The notes below the pieces were generated by a model that saw only the letters and a program-made list of their open reading frames with translations, searched no databases and was not told the DNA's origin. The position numbers were made by a program, and so were the translations under genes. Positions 1 to 11,308 of a stretch of DNA of 64,000 bases are shown one piece after another. Each line of letters opens with the position of its first letter. Positions within the stretch are counted from its first letter, which is position 1. This DNA is from Panax quinquefolius (lineage: Eukaryota; Streptophyta; Magnoliopsida; Apiales; Araliaceae): assembly GCA_020205615.1 (NCBI GenBank), contig CM035156.1:19371128-19435127 (forward strand), given 5' to 3'.

Positions 1-2311
1 AATTTTCAAATAATTGTCAAAAATGCCAATTTTTGACAATGTCGTCACCAAATTTTGAACATTTTTTGACAATTGTTTGAAATTTCAATGGTTTTCATGC
101 CAAAACTTTTTTATATATATTTTTTTGATAGCTTGACAAGAATTCAATGATTTTTCGGTCATCAAATCCAATTGTAACCTAAAAAGTTCGTTATATTAAT
201 AAGATCGTGTGGATCTTCCTTTTAGTGTTTTTATATACTAAATCTATTCCAAAATATAATATAAGTTTTAACCTTTTGCAGTTAATTTGACGCATATTTT
301 TAAATTTGATATAAATTTATTTAATTTTAATCAATATAATTATAGATATTGTAAACTATCAATAAATTAAAAAAATTATTACTTTCAAAAGTTAATCGTG
401 CCTAAAGACATATCTGATCTAGTTTATAACCTATTAATAGTAAAAGGTTCTCTGGTCGGATAGAAAGAGTCTTTCCCTGCAAAACATGCTTCCAGAAAGA
501 AGTAAACGAGTTATTCGGTCGTAATTTGGCTTTACACAAGCCAAATTCAACCTTTTTTAATACAGAATATCTAATCAACTTTTTTTATCTTTTTATTATT
601 TTGGCTTCATGAATATAATCAACAAAATGAACTCAAACCTCTACCGAGTATAGTATATATTGTACGTACTCCATTTGACTATGAATAAGTCCTTTGGAAG
701 GGGGCGAGGAAATAAAATTCAATTTACGCAATTGATTGAAGTTGACAGGACAAAGAATTAGCTACGAACAGGTCACATTCATAATATAAACTACATGTAC
801 GTACGGGAAGCTAGATGACAAAATGAGAAATTCAGGGATATATATATATATATATAGCTATAATTAATTAAGCTCTTTATCCATTTGATTTAATTGATGA
901 TTCGATCTTTATTTATAATATTGTTATACTAGAAGTAGGCAAAGCAATACAACATCACAGTCAGGTCCAAATTGTTCATAGTGATCTGTGAATATCAACT
1001 CCATCGACCATTTATGATAGTTGAGGACCCCCATGCATCCAGGTCAAGTACTAGCTAGCTAGCTAGTTAGCTACATAATTTTTAAAACTATTACTGCATG
1101 TACCTTTCAAACCACTTCAGATTTTGTCAACATATATGTAATTGTGTGGGTCATCACATCTAACACTCGAGCATGGTGTGTAGCCGTCTAAGACCAAAAG
1201 AAGAGACAAGAAAGAATCCCTCCTCTTAATTATTTTACTAAGAGTGAGCGGAGTAATTCATAACAAATATTTATTATTCAAACAAACATATCTCTAATGG
1301 TTGAACGATTCAGATATTTAGAAAAATTTAATATTAAAAATTATTCTTTATATAATATATCAATGAGTTTTCTTAGTAAGATCTTTAGGGCACATACTAC
1401 GTACGAAATTTACTGAATTCAAGAAATGTGACGTAATGAAATATAATTTTTAAATACATAAAATAATATTTCAATAATATTATATATATTTAAAAAATAT
1501 ATTTTAATGGGTCTCATCTCTTGAATTCAATATTCATTCTTTAAATTCTGTACTTAGCATGTGACGCAAATGTTAAGAAAACCCTATATCAATAGTTGGC
1601 TAGCAATTTAACAGTGTGGACGGATCATTCTCATATAAATATATATAGGCATGCATAGTAGTCAATGTCAGAGAAACAGAGTCCAACTGAGGGAGTGAAG
1701 TTTGATGGCGACAATTCCAGCAAAGCTTGACAGTGATGATATTTTTTGGTGGGCTGGCATGCAAATTCAACGGCTAGCTCTGCGAAGGGGTGTTTGGAGT
1801 TTGGACACCTTGAATTTGAAATTCAAGGCTTACGTACCCGCATAAACATGCACGCTAAATAAATAGAATATAAACATATGGAGTACGTATATTAATTTAG
1901 CTAACATGTTTATATTTTGATAAATTAATTAATTAATTAATAAAATATTAACATACATAGAAGATCACCTGCATATTAACACTTGATCGATTAATAGCCG
2001 GCTTAGAAAGCTCTAAGGAATAAGGATCTTTTACGTGGTTAAACATTTTTACATAAATTTTGTCCCTTGGGTTTAGTTAGTTAAGGAAGAACAATGATCC
2101 ATCTTAGGAGAGGAGGAGGTTGTCTTAGAACTTAATTAACTTCAAGATTTTGTATCGTTGGTCCTAATTGAGCTTTAGTTTCGTGTGAGACTGTTAGTTA
2201 ATTTCTTCAGTTGTTTTAATTAAACAGATCGACTAAGTTGATATCACCGTAAGAAACTATTGTATATATAACAATTGCAATTGCAATTGATTTCAATATT
2301 GGGTAAGCAAA

Positions 2312-2537
2312 TTATACTCTATCAGTTCTAAAATTAGAGATTCAATTTGACATTTAAAATCAACAGGTGTCATATTAAACTTTAAAATTTGTATAACTCA
2401 TAAAAGTTTAAAATAAAATAAATATTATAATTAATAATTTTTGTTAATTAAATAAATTCACATCAATTTAAAATTTAATATATCGTTGTTTGAGTTTAAA
2501 AAATCAAATTTTATCTCTAGTTTTAAAATGAATAAAA
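2312..2537. mobile_element. MITE (Stowaway-like)
   Basis: The left end contains AGTTCTAAAATTAGAGATTC. The reverse complement of the right end (about 2505-2535) reads TTTTAAAACTAGAGATAAA, so the ends form a roughly 35 bp imperfect terminal inverted repeat around an AT-rich core of about 150 bp with no coding capacity. Size and form fit a Stowaway-type MITE. Exact ends are uncertain. Confidence 0.5.
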
Positions 2538-2913
2538 TAATTTTTTTTGTTAAATATATTAAGAAAAAACTCATTTAAAAAATAACTTATAAATGATGTT
2601 AGTTAATAATTCGTCATACACGACACGAATGAATGGAGCTAAGAATACAGCATTCATCACAATTGTATACATTATTTTGTATTTACTAATAGTAATAGTA
2701 TAGATCTTTTAATCACCACTATATTATTGAAAACACACTTAAGTTGGTGAATAAATCATTTAGCATGCATGTATACCCTAGTCCATATATAGGCCTGCAC
2801 TCTCTAGTATGTTAGGCCCAGTGTTGAAATTTCTGTATTTTATGTACTAGTATGTATATTTTGTCTGACGCACAAGATTTGATAGCAAAATTGCTCAATA
2901 TTGGTATTTTTAT

Positions 2914-3190
2914 TACTACATCCATCCATGCCTTAATATAAGAAGTTTTAAAATTGTGCATATGTATTAAAGAGTATAATATTAAATATAATATTAATTG
3001 TCTACATTATTCTTATATTAAAAAAAGTGAATGTTATTTATTGGATAAAAAATAATGAAAAAACTAAAATTAAATTTAATACTTGGAGTAATATTAAAAA
3101 CTAAACAATTAATATTTACTTAAAATAAATTGACAAAAATATTTTTTTTTAAAACGTCTTATATTATATTAAGGGACAGAGAGGGAGTAT
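2914..3190. mobile_element. Stowaway-type MITE
   Basis: The left end reads TACTACATCCATCCATGCC. The right end, reverse complemented, reads ATACTCCCTCTCTGTCCC. The homology continues inward through a CTTAATATAA...TTTTAAA block. The CTCCCT-type terminus flanked by TA is typical of plant Stowaway (Tc1/mariner-derived) MITEs. The core is AT-rich and non-coding. Confidence 0.7.
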
Positions 3191-4276
3191 ATACTTTATA
3201 AGTATTTTACTTTCAATTCAGGTTTCAAATAAGTGATGGGCTATATCAACAAGCCCATCCTTTTTGGGACTGGAACAAATAAAGTGGAATGAGATAATTC
3301 ATATATAGTGATAATAACCCATTACAAATAAGTAATCACATCACTTTTTACCATTTTTTAATAACTACTTTATTATTTAGTTACCAAAACATTATCGTTA
3401 AAAACGTGTTGTCAAACTCATTCTCACTAAATTACATGGCACTTAATATTTTAATGAAATCTTAAAAAAATATTGCCAAGCAGCGTGCAAGCATTAACAG
3501 TAAAACTAATATAGCAGTCAAGAAATGCAGTAGTCCCATTCCCACCTATGAACAATATAGATGTACCAATAACAGGCCCAGATATGAATTCATCACACGA
3601 CTCACTAACTCACATGACTAAATTGACATATGATTGGGCCTTGAGCCCTTGAGTACATCAACTAGTGAATTTTGTGAGAAAAATAAAATGAAAAACAATA
3701 ATCTATACCAATATATAACAAGACAAGACAAGTACCGAGTCATTTTGGTTGGTCATAGATTTTGATATTCCCAACTGTCAACTCAAAATCTCAAGTCATG
3801 TTTTTTTCACGAAATTTTGGTACACATTTATTATTAATAATATCACTAATAAAACAAAGAAAGAAAAAAAAACTTTTGAGCTTACCAAATTTGGACCGCT
3901 GAGTTGGCTCAAGATTAATTAAAATGTTATTCAAAATGTTATATATAAAATTTACGTGATAAATCATTTTTAAGTTTACCCGTGCTATCAGGCTTGTAAT
4001 AACAAAAAAAGAAATTAACAATACAATAACAATTATTAAAAAGTCGTTGAAGTCCTTATAAATTAAGATACATTATTATTCTGTTTTTTATTAATTAAAA
4101 ATATGTATGCTTTTATATTTAGTCCACCTATAATCATAATTCACATGTATGAATTAAGTAGTATGATGCAACTTTAGCGGCAGTCAAAACTCCCCTTGCA
4201 AAAACTAATACTAATGCGCCTAATGTCTACTGCTTTTTAGCCTTGGGCACATTAATTAGTAGATGAATCAAATTTC

Positions 4277-6424
4277 ATGGCCTGGCCTCTACAGCAATTC
4301 ACACAAATATTAAAAACATGTATTGCCAAAAGAGACCTTTTGACAGGGAAATCCCTTCAAACACTCTACATCAAATCCATTCTCCCTCCTTCCACCTACC
4401 TCTCCAACCACTTCATCCTTCTCTACTCCAAATGCGGCCGCCTCTTGGCCGCCCGCAAGGCCTTCGATGCCACCCCAGACCCCAATGTGTTCTCTTTCAA
4501 TGCCATCATCGCAGCCTATGCTAAAGACTCACAACCTCATATTGCACACCAACTGTTCGACGAAATTCCCCAACCGGACCTCGTCTCTTACAATACTCTC
4601 ATTTCTGCTTACGCAGATCGCGGCGATACCCTCCCTGCACTAAGATTGTTTATGGGTATGAGAGAGATGGGTCTTGACATGGATGGATTCTCTTTCTCTG
4701 CGGCAATCACTGCTTCCTGTGGTGACATTGCTTTGATCAATCAGTTGCATTCGTTGGCAGTTACGGGTGGGTTTATTTCATTTACTTCGGTGAACAATAC
4801 CCTCATCACGTACTATAGCAAGTACGGGTTTTTAGATGAGGCCAAGGAGGTCTTTTATGCGATGGGTATAATAAAAGATGAGGTGTCTTGGAATTCAATG
4901 ATTGTGGCATATGGGCAGCACAGAGAAGGATCAAAGGCGCTGGCATTTTATCAGGAAATGATTCGTTTGGAGTTAAACGTTGACATGTTCACCTTAGCTA
5001 GTGTTTTGACTGCATTTACGTGCTTAAAGGATTTGGGTGGTGGGCTTCAGTTTCATGCTCATCTGATAAAAACAGGGTTCCACCAGAATTCCCATGTAGG
5101 AAGTGGTCTGATTGATTTATATTCAAAATGTTCTGGTGGTATGTCAGATTGTAGAAAAGTGTTTCAAGAAATTAATGTACCGGACTTGGTACTTTGGAAC
5201 ACGATGGTTTCTGGATATTCCCAGAGTGAGGACTTGTCTGAAGAGGCTCTCTCTTGTTTTAGACAGATGCAACGCGCTGGTCACCGTCCTGATGACTGCA
5301 GCTTTGTTTGTGTAGTTAGTGCATGCTCTAGTTTGTCCCCATCTCAAGGAAAACAGATTCACTCATTGGCACTTAAGTCTGATATCCCATCAAATCAAAT
5401 CTCAGTGAACAATGCCCTGATTGCAATGTACTCTAAATGTGGAAACCTGCAAGATGGGAGGCGATTATTTGATAGGATGCCCGAGCACAACACTGTTTCT
5501 TTAAATTCAATGATTGCAGGTTATGCACAGCATGGAATCGGAATTGAATCATTGCATCTGTTTGAACAGATGCTCAAAACAGATATAGCCCCTACAAGGA
5601 TTACATTCATCTCTGTCCTTTCTGCATGTGCACACACAGGAAAAGTTGAAGAGGGGCAGAAGTTTTTCAGTTTGATGACTGAGAAATTTCATATAATGCC
5701 AGATGCAGAACACTACTCATGCATGATTGACCTTTTGGGTCGAGCAGGAAAACTCAATGAAGCAGAGAAGCTTATTGAGTCAATGCCATACAACCCTGGT
5801 TCAATTGGTTGGGGATCATTGCTCGGGGCCTGTAGAACACATGGAAACATAGAGCTAGCAGTTAAGGCCGCTAACCAGTGTCTTCAACAGGAGCCTTCAA
5901 ATGCAGCCCCATATGTCATGCTTGCGAATATGTATGCTCATGCTGGCAGATGGGAAGAAATGGCATCAGTTAGAAAACTTATGCGCGATAATGGTGTGAA
6001 GAAGAAACCAGGTTGTAGTTGGATTGAGATGAACAATTTGGTACATGTTTTTGTGGCCGAAGATAGTTCACATCCAATGATAAAAGAAATTTATGTGTTC
6101 TGGGAGAAGATGTTAAATAAAATGAGGCAAGCAGGCTATGTACCGGATGTGAGATGGACTTTGATTAAGGATGATGGACAAATGGAAGGAGAAAAGGAGA
6201 TGAGATTAAGGCATCATAGTGAGAAGCTAGCAGTTGCTTTTGGGCTACTATCAACTAAAGACGGAGAACCTATACTAGTGGTGAAGAACTTGAGAATATG
6301 TGGGGATTGTCATAATGCAATTAAATTAATATCTGCTATAACAGGGAGGGAGATAACTGTAAGGGATACTCACAGATTTCATTCCTTTAAGGGAGGGCAG
6401 TGTTCGTGTGGGGATTACTGGTGA
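4277..6424 (+). CDS. PLS-DYW pentatricopeptide repeat protein (At3g49710-like)
   Basis: An uninterrupted 715-codon frame from ATG 4277 to TGA 6422. It encodes a plant PPR protein of the PLS subclass: degenerate 31-36 residue repeats run from about residue 40 to 520 (for example [17 protein letters not shown] and [13 protein letters not shown]). They are followed by E motifs (about 520-610) and a DYW domain with the zinc-binding HSE in [11 protein letters not shown], the CGDCH motif and the terminal CGDYW. Such proteins bind organellar transcripts and, through the DYW cytidine deaminase domain, edit specific C to U sites. The absence of introns is normal for the family. The sequence closely resembles what I recall of Arabidopsis At3g49710, and the next two genes also match that locus. 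The editing target cannot be told. The N terminus is not a strong transit peptide by eye. Confidence 0.95.
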   Translation: MAWPLQQFTQILKTCIAKRDLLTGKSLQTLYIKSILPPSTYLSNHFILLYSKCGRLLAARKAFDATPDPNVFSFNAIIAAYAKDSQPHIAHQLFDEIPQPDLVSYNTLISAYADRGDTLPALRLFMGMREMGLDMDGFSFSAAITASCGDIALINQLHSLAVTGGFISFTSVNNTLITYYSKYGFLDEAKEVFYAMGIIKDEVSWNSMIVAYGQHREGSKALAFYQEMIRLELNVDMFTLASVLTAFTCLKDLGGGLQFHAHLIKTGFHQNSHVGSGLIDLYSKCSGGMSDCRKVFQEINVPDLVLWNTMVSGYSQSEDLSEEALSCFRQMQRAGHRPDDCSFVCVVSACSSLSPSQGKQIHSLALKSDIPSNQISVNNALIAMYSKCGNLQDGRRLFDRMPEHNTVSLNSMIAGYAQHGIGIESLHLFEQMLKTDIAPTRITFISVLSACAHTGKVEEGQKFFSLMTEKFHIMPDAEHYSCMIDLLGRAGKLNEAEKLIESMPYNPGSIGWGSLLGACRTHGNIELAVKAANQCLQQEPSNAAPYVMLANMYAHAGRWEEMASVRKLMRDNGVKKKPGCSWIEMNNLVHVFVAEDSSHPMIKEIYVFWEKMLNKMRQAGYVPDVRWTLIKDDGQMEGEKEMRLRHHSEKLAVAFGLLSTKDGEPILVVKNLRICGDCHNAIKLISAITGREITVRDTHRFHSFKGGQCSCGDYW

Positions 6425-7021
6425 TATTGGATCATCTTCTTAATCAATTCCAACACTATGGAGGGAATGACATTTACTGAAAATTATAGTGTAGAAGATA
6501 TGCAAGGTTTTGTAACATTATAGTTCACATGGTACAGTAATTGATACCGAAAATTGATAATCAATTCCAACTCAATGAAACAGAGTTTTGTTGAATAGGC
6601 TGTTGAATTCTCCCCAATTAGGGATTAGTATTTTATCTGTTCTTAACCTGTAAAGGTTATCCAGTACTAATACTAATTGGTATAACATGTCCCTCAAGTC
6701 CTGCTACTGTGTTTTAAATTTTGATAGGAGTACTATAAAATTCTGGGACTTTTGCGTCTCAAGTTGGTATAAGATACTACAATTTGTGAAAATAGATACG
6801 ACATACAGATATAAGAGATTGATTCTGGTGAATTCAGACAACAAATTCCTATCAAACTTTATTAATAAAATTAACTACGGTATTAAGGATGACAAAAAGA
6901 AACCTGATCAAAATTTCTTCCACCTAATTGGATATCCCAAATACATGGCACATTTTATGCAGAGAGCTGAAGAATATACCCAAAAAAATTGATAAGGTCG
7001 CTATAATGAATCTTGTTTATA
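6425..7021. other. Convergent 3' intergenic spacer
   Basis: About 600 bp between the stop codon of the PPR gene (+) and the stop codon of the CGR gene (-), so both 3' UTRs lie here. AT-rich. A 101-codon frame at 6687-6992 has no recognisable family and is taken as chance. Confidence 0.7.
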
Positions 7022-9551
7022 TTAATGGTATGAATTGAGGTGAAAAATGTGGCACCCTGGCTTGTATGCATCCTGGACTGCAGTCTTGACAAACTTTTGA
7101 TAGGCCATTACATTCTCTTCTAAGCTGGACTGAACAAAAAACCGTACCCACCAATTCATGCTTCGCTTTTTAGCCTTCACATGTGAAGCAATACAAAAAA
7201 AAAATCATTTTTGTGCTCGACTTTAGAATATGAAGAGTACTGACCAGAAATAATGGATAGAGCAAATTGAAACACGAGGCAGAGTTAACACGAACAGAAT
7301 TCTGCCATCTATTTCACAATAATACCAGGACATATCTTCACAGATATATTAATAGTGCAAGTGTAGCAACTTCAGTTTTTTAGTTTTCCTTCACTTGTTT
7401 TCTTTTAATTCTTCCATATCCTTTCTGATTTTTCAATAAATGTATTCTTTATACTTTGTTTTATGACTTCGCTGAACCTTATTTTACCTAAGCTGACTAA
7501 TGCTTTCTAAAGCTCCAGTTAGCTACTTGAACTCTCCCTTATTCTATGCTTAGTGACATTTGGCAAACATTTCATTCAAATAAATGTATCCCTTATTCTT
7601 TGTTTTATCACGTCGCTGAACCTTATTTTACCCAAGAAGACAAATGATTTTTAAAGCTCTGGTTATCTACTTGAACTCCCTTATTTTTTGCCAACATTGT
7701 CAATTAGTGATTTGACAAACATTTCATTTAATACTTCAAAGCAGAAGTAACAAATTTTCAAACAGCAATCCATTGCACCTAGCCGACCCCAACTAGTTTG
7801 GAATTAAGGCTTAGTAGAGTTGAGTTGTAATCCCTTTCAGAAGAATAGACTAATTAGATTGCTATTTAGAAGTGAAACTACACATAATAATCAAGGGATA
7901 ATCAGTTAAAACATTTATCTACAATAATTAAGCAAATGAGAATGAATAGCAGTGGATGGTGTGGCTTACCGGACGTCCATATTTTGATGGTTCAGTAATT
8001 TTAGCTTTAGAGTGGCCTGGAAAACCTATACATGAAATTAAGCCTTGGAGGTTTAGTAACATTAATTTATAATTTATTTGATCAGACCATACACGGATAG
8101 ATGATCTAGAAGATACAATGTAAAAACACACACTAATGCTCACTCACGTACTGAAAGATACTATCAAACTTCAGAACCTATCAGCTCAGTTTCAAAAATC
8201 ACATCAAACCAAGGTGATGTATTATGTTTTTATGGTGGTCTGACTTATTAAAACAAATTACCAACATGACAAATGACAAATGCAGTCGCAGATTTCTTTA
8301 TAAGGAGGTTTAAAGTTCTCAGGAAGAAATCACCTGCAAATATAATTATACCATCAGAGGACACCCTGGCCAATTCTGAAAGAGTCATGTTCAGGTATTT
8401 TGGAGATAGGTAATCAACTGCATCTGACACAATAACAAGAGAAAATGATTTTGCCCTGTAGGGCAAAGGGAACTTGATATCTGCGACGCGTACATAGCCT
8501 TTGCGCACAAGTCGTTTGCAGTTTCCATCAGCATCTTCTATGTCATATGGTTCCACACCCCATGCTTCAGTTCCCTCTTCTTTTAACAACTTAGAGACAA
8601 CTGAACAAGTATCAGGTCCAACATGCAAAACTTTGTGCATACTGTCACCATGTGCTTTCTTTAAAATAGGTAGTGCTCTCTGAACTTCAAATGTGCATGT
8701 GAAGTCACCTAAAAACATTGGAAATTTTTTATATACCCATTTTTTTCTCTTTTTTCATTTTCTGTTTCTGATTTTTTATTGATGTGTAATTTATTCTGAG
8801 GAAACAACCACTTCGGGCACCTGAATCATTGTTCTGAATTGACAAAGTGCTAAAATATTATGTTTAAAGACGATTGTTTTTATAAAAAAATCTGAAATAA
8901 AATTAAACCAGTTTACCTTCTATTCTACTAAAACTTCCTTTAAAACCTCCATATACATCTGAGGCATGAAAGCAGTTTCTGTCAATGCACAGAAAGAATG
9001 AAGAAACGTACGTACTTCAGGACTTGGCGCAACGGCACTTAGTAGGAAAGAAAACAAAATTTTAGCATTAGCAAGACTGAGAGGGAAAAGAAAGTCGATG
9101 CTCTCGAATAATTAATTATGAGGGTTTAACACCAAATATCACATTGCTTTGCTGGCCTAGAAATTAAATCAAATACTTTATTATTATGTAACAACATTAT
9201 AACTTTTAGCCAATCAAATACATACCTGAGCCCCTATAATAGCCAATAAAAAATATTGCACCCTGATTTTTGAAAAGGGACAAATAATCAGTAATTAGAA
9301 AACGAAAATACAGTATTTTATATCATAAAGACTTGAGTTAGTATGATTTGAAGGGGAAAGAAAAGGAAAAGTCTGGCACAAGTAGTTATAGCCTCATCAA
9401 GAAAATTATTAATAATGAATCTTACCAAAAAGACAAGGACAACAGGTAATAGAGGAGAAATACGTGATTTTGAATGAGAAAATCCAATGAATGGAGGATT
9501 AATTAGATTGCTTGCAAACCGCCGTGTGGAATTTGATTGCCTTCTTGACAT
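7022..9551 (-). CDS. CGR2: Golgi pectin methyltransferase, CGR2/CGR3 family
   Basis: Six exons assembled by eye on the minus strand: 9551-9426, 9262-9226, 8958-8917, 8708-8334, 8025-7970 and 7174-7022. All have GT/AG borders and matching phases (789 bp, 262 residues), usual for this family. The N terminus (MSRRQSNSTRR, HSKSRISPLLP) is basic and followed by a hydrophobic stretch split over exons 1 and 2, as in a type II Golgi anchor. The lumenal part has the S-adenosylmethionine-binding-like segment VLHVGPDTCSVVSKLLKEE, then AWGVEPYDIEDAD and ADIKFPLPYRAKSFSLVIVS. The last exon has the conserved NWWVRFFVQ and the final CHIFHL. CGR2 and CGR3 of Arabidopsis methylesterify homogalacturonan in the Golgi. 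Position beside the At3g49710-like PPR suggests CGR2 (At3g49720), though the paralogue CGR3 is equally close by sequence. Very short exons 2 and 3 (37 and 42 bp) are easy to miss in automatic prediction. Confidence 0.93.
7434..7731. repeat. Tandem duplication of about 145 bp in the last CGR intron
   Basis: Two adjacent diverged copies (about 7434-7576 and 7577-7731). Both contain AATAAATGTAT, then CGCTGAACCTTATTTTACC, AAAGCTC, CTACTTGAACTC and ACAAACATTTCATT in the same order. They lie in intron 5 of the CGR gene. No coding capacity. Confidence 0.75.
7772..7831 (+). mobile_element. SINE 3' tail fragment
   Basis: The stretch with GACCCCAACTAGTTTGGAAT followed by TAAGGCTTAG resembles the shared 3' end of several plant SINE families (Au/TS type: CCCAACTTGTTTGGGA, then TAAGGC and a TTG-rich tail). 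Only the tail is recognised; no RNA polymerase III boxes were found upstream. Lies in intron 5 of the CGR gene. Confidence 0.45.
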
Positions 9552-9627
9552 GGCTACTAAGTTGAAGCTTTGAGTATATAAGACTTCACCCTATTGCAAG
9601 AGAAACAAGGAGAGCACAATTAGATCC

Positions 9628-9630
<3 letters not shown>

Positions 9631-9672
<42 letters not shown>
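9631..9672. repeat. (AT)n microsatellite
   Basis: About 20 uninterrupted AT dinucleotides in the 5' flank of the CGR gene. Confidence 0.95.
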
Positions 9673-9675
<3 letters not shown>

Positions 9676-11226
9676 CATAAAAATATTGACTTAAAACTCA
9701 AAAAAGCTGTCAATTTTACAGGCACATTATCGATAAATTTAACAGAATTGCACGAGTATGGATGTGGAATGGAGATTAGGGAATTAAACAGGTATTGATC
9801 TGCAAAAGATTGTTTACATTATTATTCTTACCGAATGTGAAAAGAAAATAAAGACAGACAGAATGACAGACAATTATAACACAAATTCAACCATCCATCC
9901 ATCGATTACTGTATGTTAATAAAGTTGATGGAAAAGACAATGAGTGGATAGTAACCTCAGATCAAGTAACCAACGAACGAACATTCGAGGATCCACTAAA
10001 TATAATGGAGATCTGCGTGTGTGTGTTTATTTGACGTAATGTATTAGTGTATGATGATGTTTGTTATAAGACCTAACTTGTGTCGTCAATTGTATGGGTG
10101 TCATCCCGCCCGTTGTGGTGTTATTACTAAACCGCCAACACTCCCATTCTGTCGCCCGTCATCATTTTTTTCGCTAAATTTTTATTTCTTCCTTCCCTTC
10201 CACAAATACAGTCTTGAGTTGTAATTTTCTCATCTCTATCTTTAAATTTATTTTTTTCATGCCATTTTTATTAAACTAAATAATTATTATAGTTATAAAC
10301 AAATATTCTTAAAATTTACAAATTCTAAATAAAACTATTTTTGTGAAAAGAGGAGCACGCGACATTATCAATTTCAGCCTACAAGATTTATTTCTTGCCT
10401 GCAAAGATCACAACAAAAAAAAAAACAACTTCAAAAAAATAAAACTACTCTTTTCATTCCATAATTAAAATAAAATATTTTAAGAATAATTATTTTAAAA
10501 TATATATATTTATATATATATATTACTCCTTAATTTTTTCTCACAGTACTAACATGTGGTACTCAAATCAATCAAATATTCTCATTTTTTTTCAAAATAT
10601 CAAACTAACAATAAATTTTTCTAGAGTTCTGAACAAAATAATTATCATTGAAGTAGGGACCTTTTCTAGAGTTTTGTTAACTTTGAGCCAGAATAATTAT
10701 ATATATTTACTCGTGGTGCAGTAAAACAAGATTTTCATGTGCTTTTGAAAAATTAACGGTTTAAACCCCTACAAATAAAATCAAGGTTTAAGCCTATATT
10801 GAAACAATTTGTTAAAATAAAATCAAATCAAAATCAAATCACAATGTTTGTCGTACCACTTTATTCTGAGCTCGGTGGTTTATACATATACAAGCAGCAG
10901 AAAGGATGCAAAGGATCTCTCAAAAATTTCCACCTGTAAAGTGTGTGATTTTCATGCAAAACTTGCAGTAAAGAGAAAATCGATAAGGATTGTTCATTAG
11001 CAAGTTTATGATCCTTCTGAAATTATCCTTCAGCAGCCACTCCACAACAACAGATGCTGAAATTCCAGGCCTTTCTTTAGATGTGTCTCCGCAAATTTGG
11101 CATTTGGACTCGCCGCTTGGCATGGCATGGGACAACAATGAAGAAAACCAACTTTGGACTTGATCACATACCATTGCAAACACCAGTCTTGGAAATGGTA
11201 AATTCCATAAATAGTTAAGAAATAAA

Positions 11227-11247
11227 TATATATATATATATATTAAG

Positions 11248-11300
<53 letters not shown>
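11227..11300. repeat. (TA)n(GT)n compound microsatellite
   Basis: Two TA runs (about 11227-11243 and 11249-11263) separated by TTAAGTA and followed by about 18 GT dinucleotides to 11300, just beyond the HflX stop codon. Likely in the HflX 3' UTR. Confidence 0.95.
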
Positions 11301-11302
<2 letters not shown>

Positions 11303-11308
11303 TTAGTG

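Larger units (their letters stand above)
1..4276. other. Gene-free AT-rich intergenic DNA
   Basis: I see no coding exon or RNA gene in this stretch. It is strongly AT-rich, has short TA microsatellites near 838-857, and holds the two inverted-repeat elements listed separately at about 2312-2537 and 2914-3190. The part just before 4277 is presumably the promoter and leader of the PPR gene, but I could not single out a convincing TATA box. Confidence 0.7.
9552..11308. other. Spacer with CGR promoter and HflX 3' flank
   Basis: This holds the 5' flank of the CGR gene (from 9552 upward) and the 3' flank of the HflX gene. A TA dinucleotide run at about 9631-9672 sits roughly 80-120 bp upstream of the CGR start. 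A cytosine-rich patch occurs at 10100-10160. From 10180 to 10850 it is AT-rich with no feature. An 87-codon minus frame at 10920-11183 lies beyond the HflX stop and is considered 3' UTR or chance. Confidence 0.6.

Noticed and set aside
6687..6992. 101-codon plus-strand frame after the PPR gene
   Set aside because: AT-rich, no recognisable motif, lies between two convergent 3' ends; best explained as chance.
10920..11183. 87-codon minus frame with CQICGDTSKE, zinc-finger-like
   Set aside because: Lies after the HflX stop codon; only one CxxC pair next to another Cys pair, no known domain, no splice link to HflX; probably 3' UTR.
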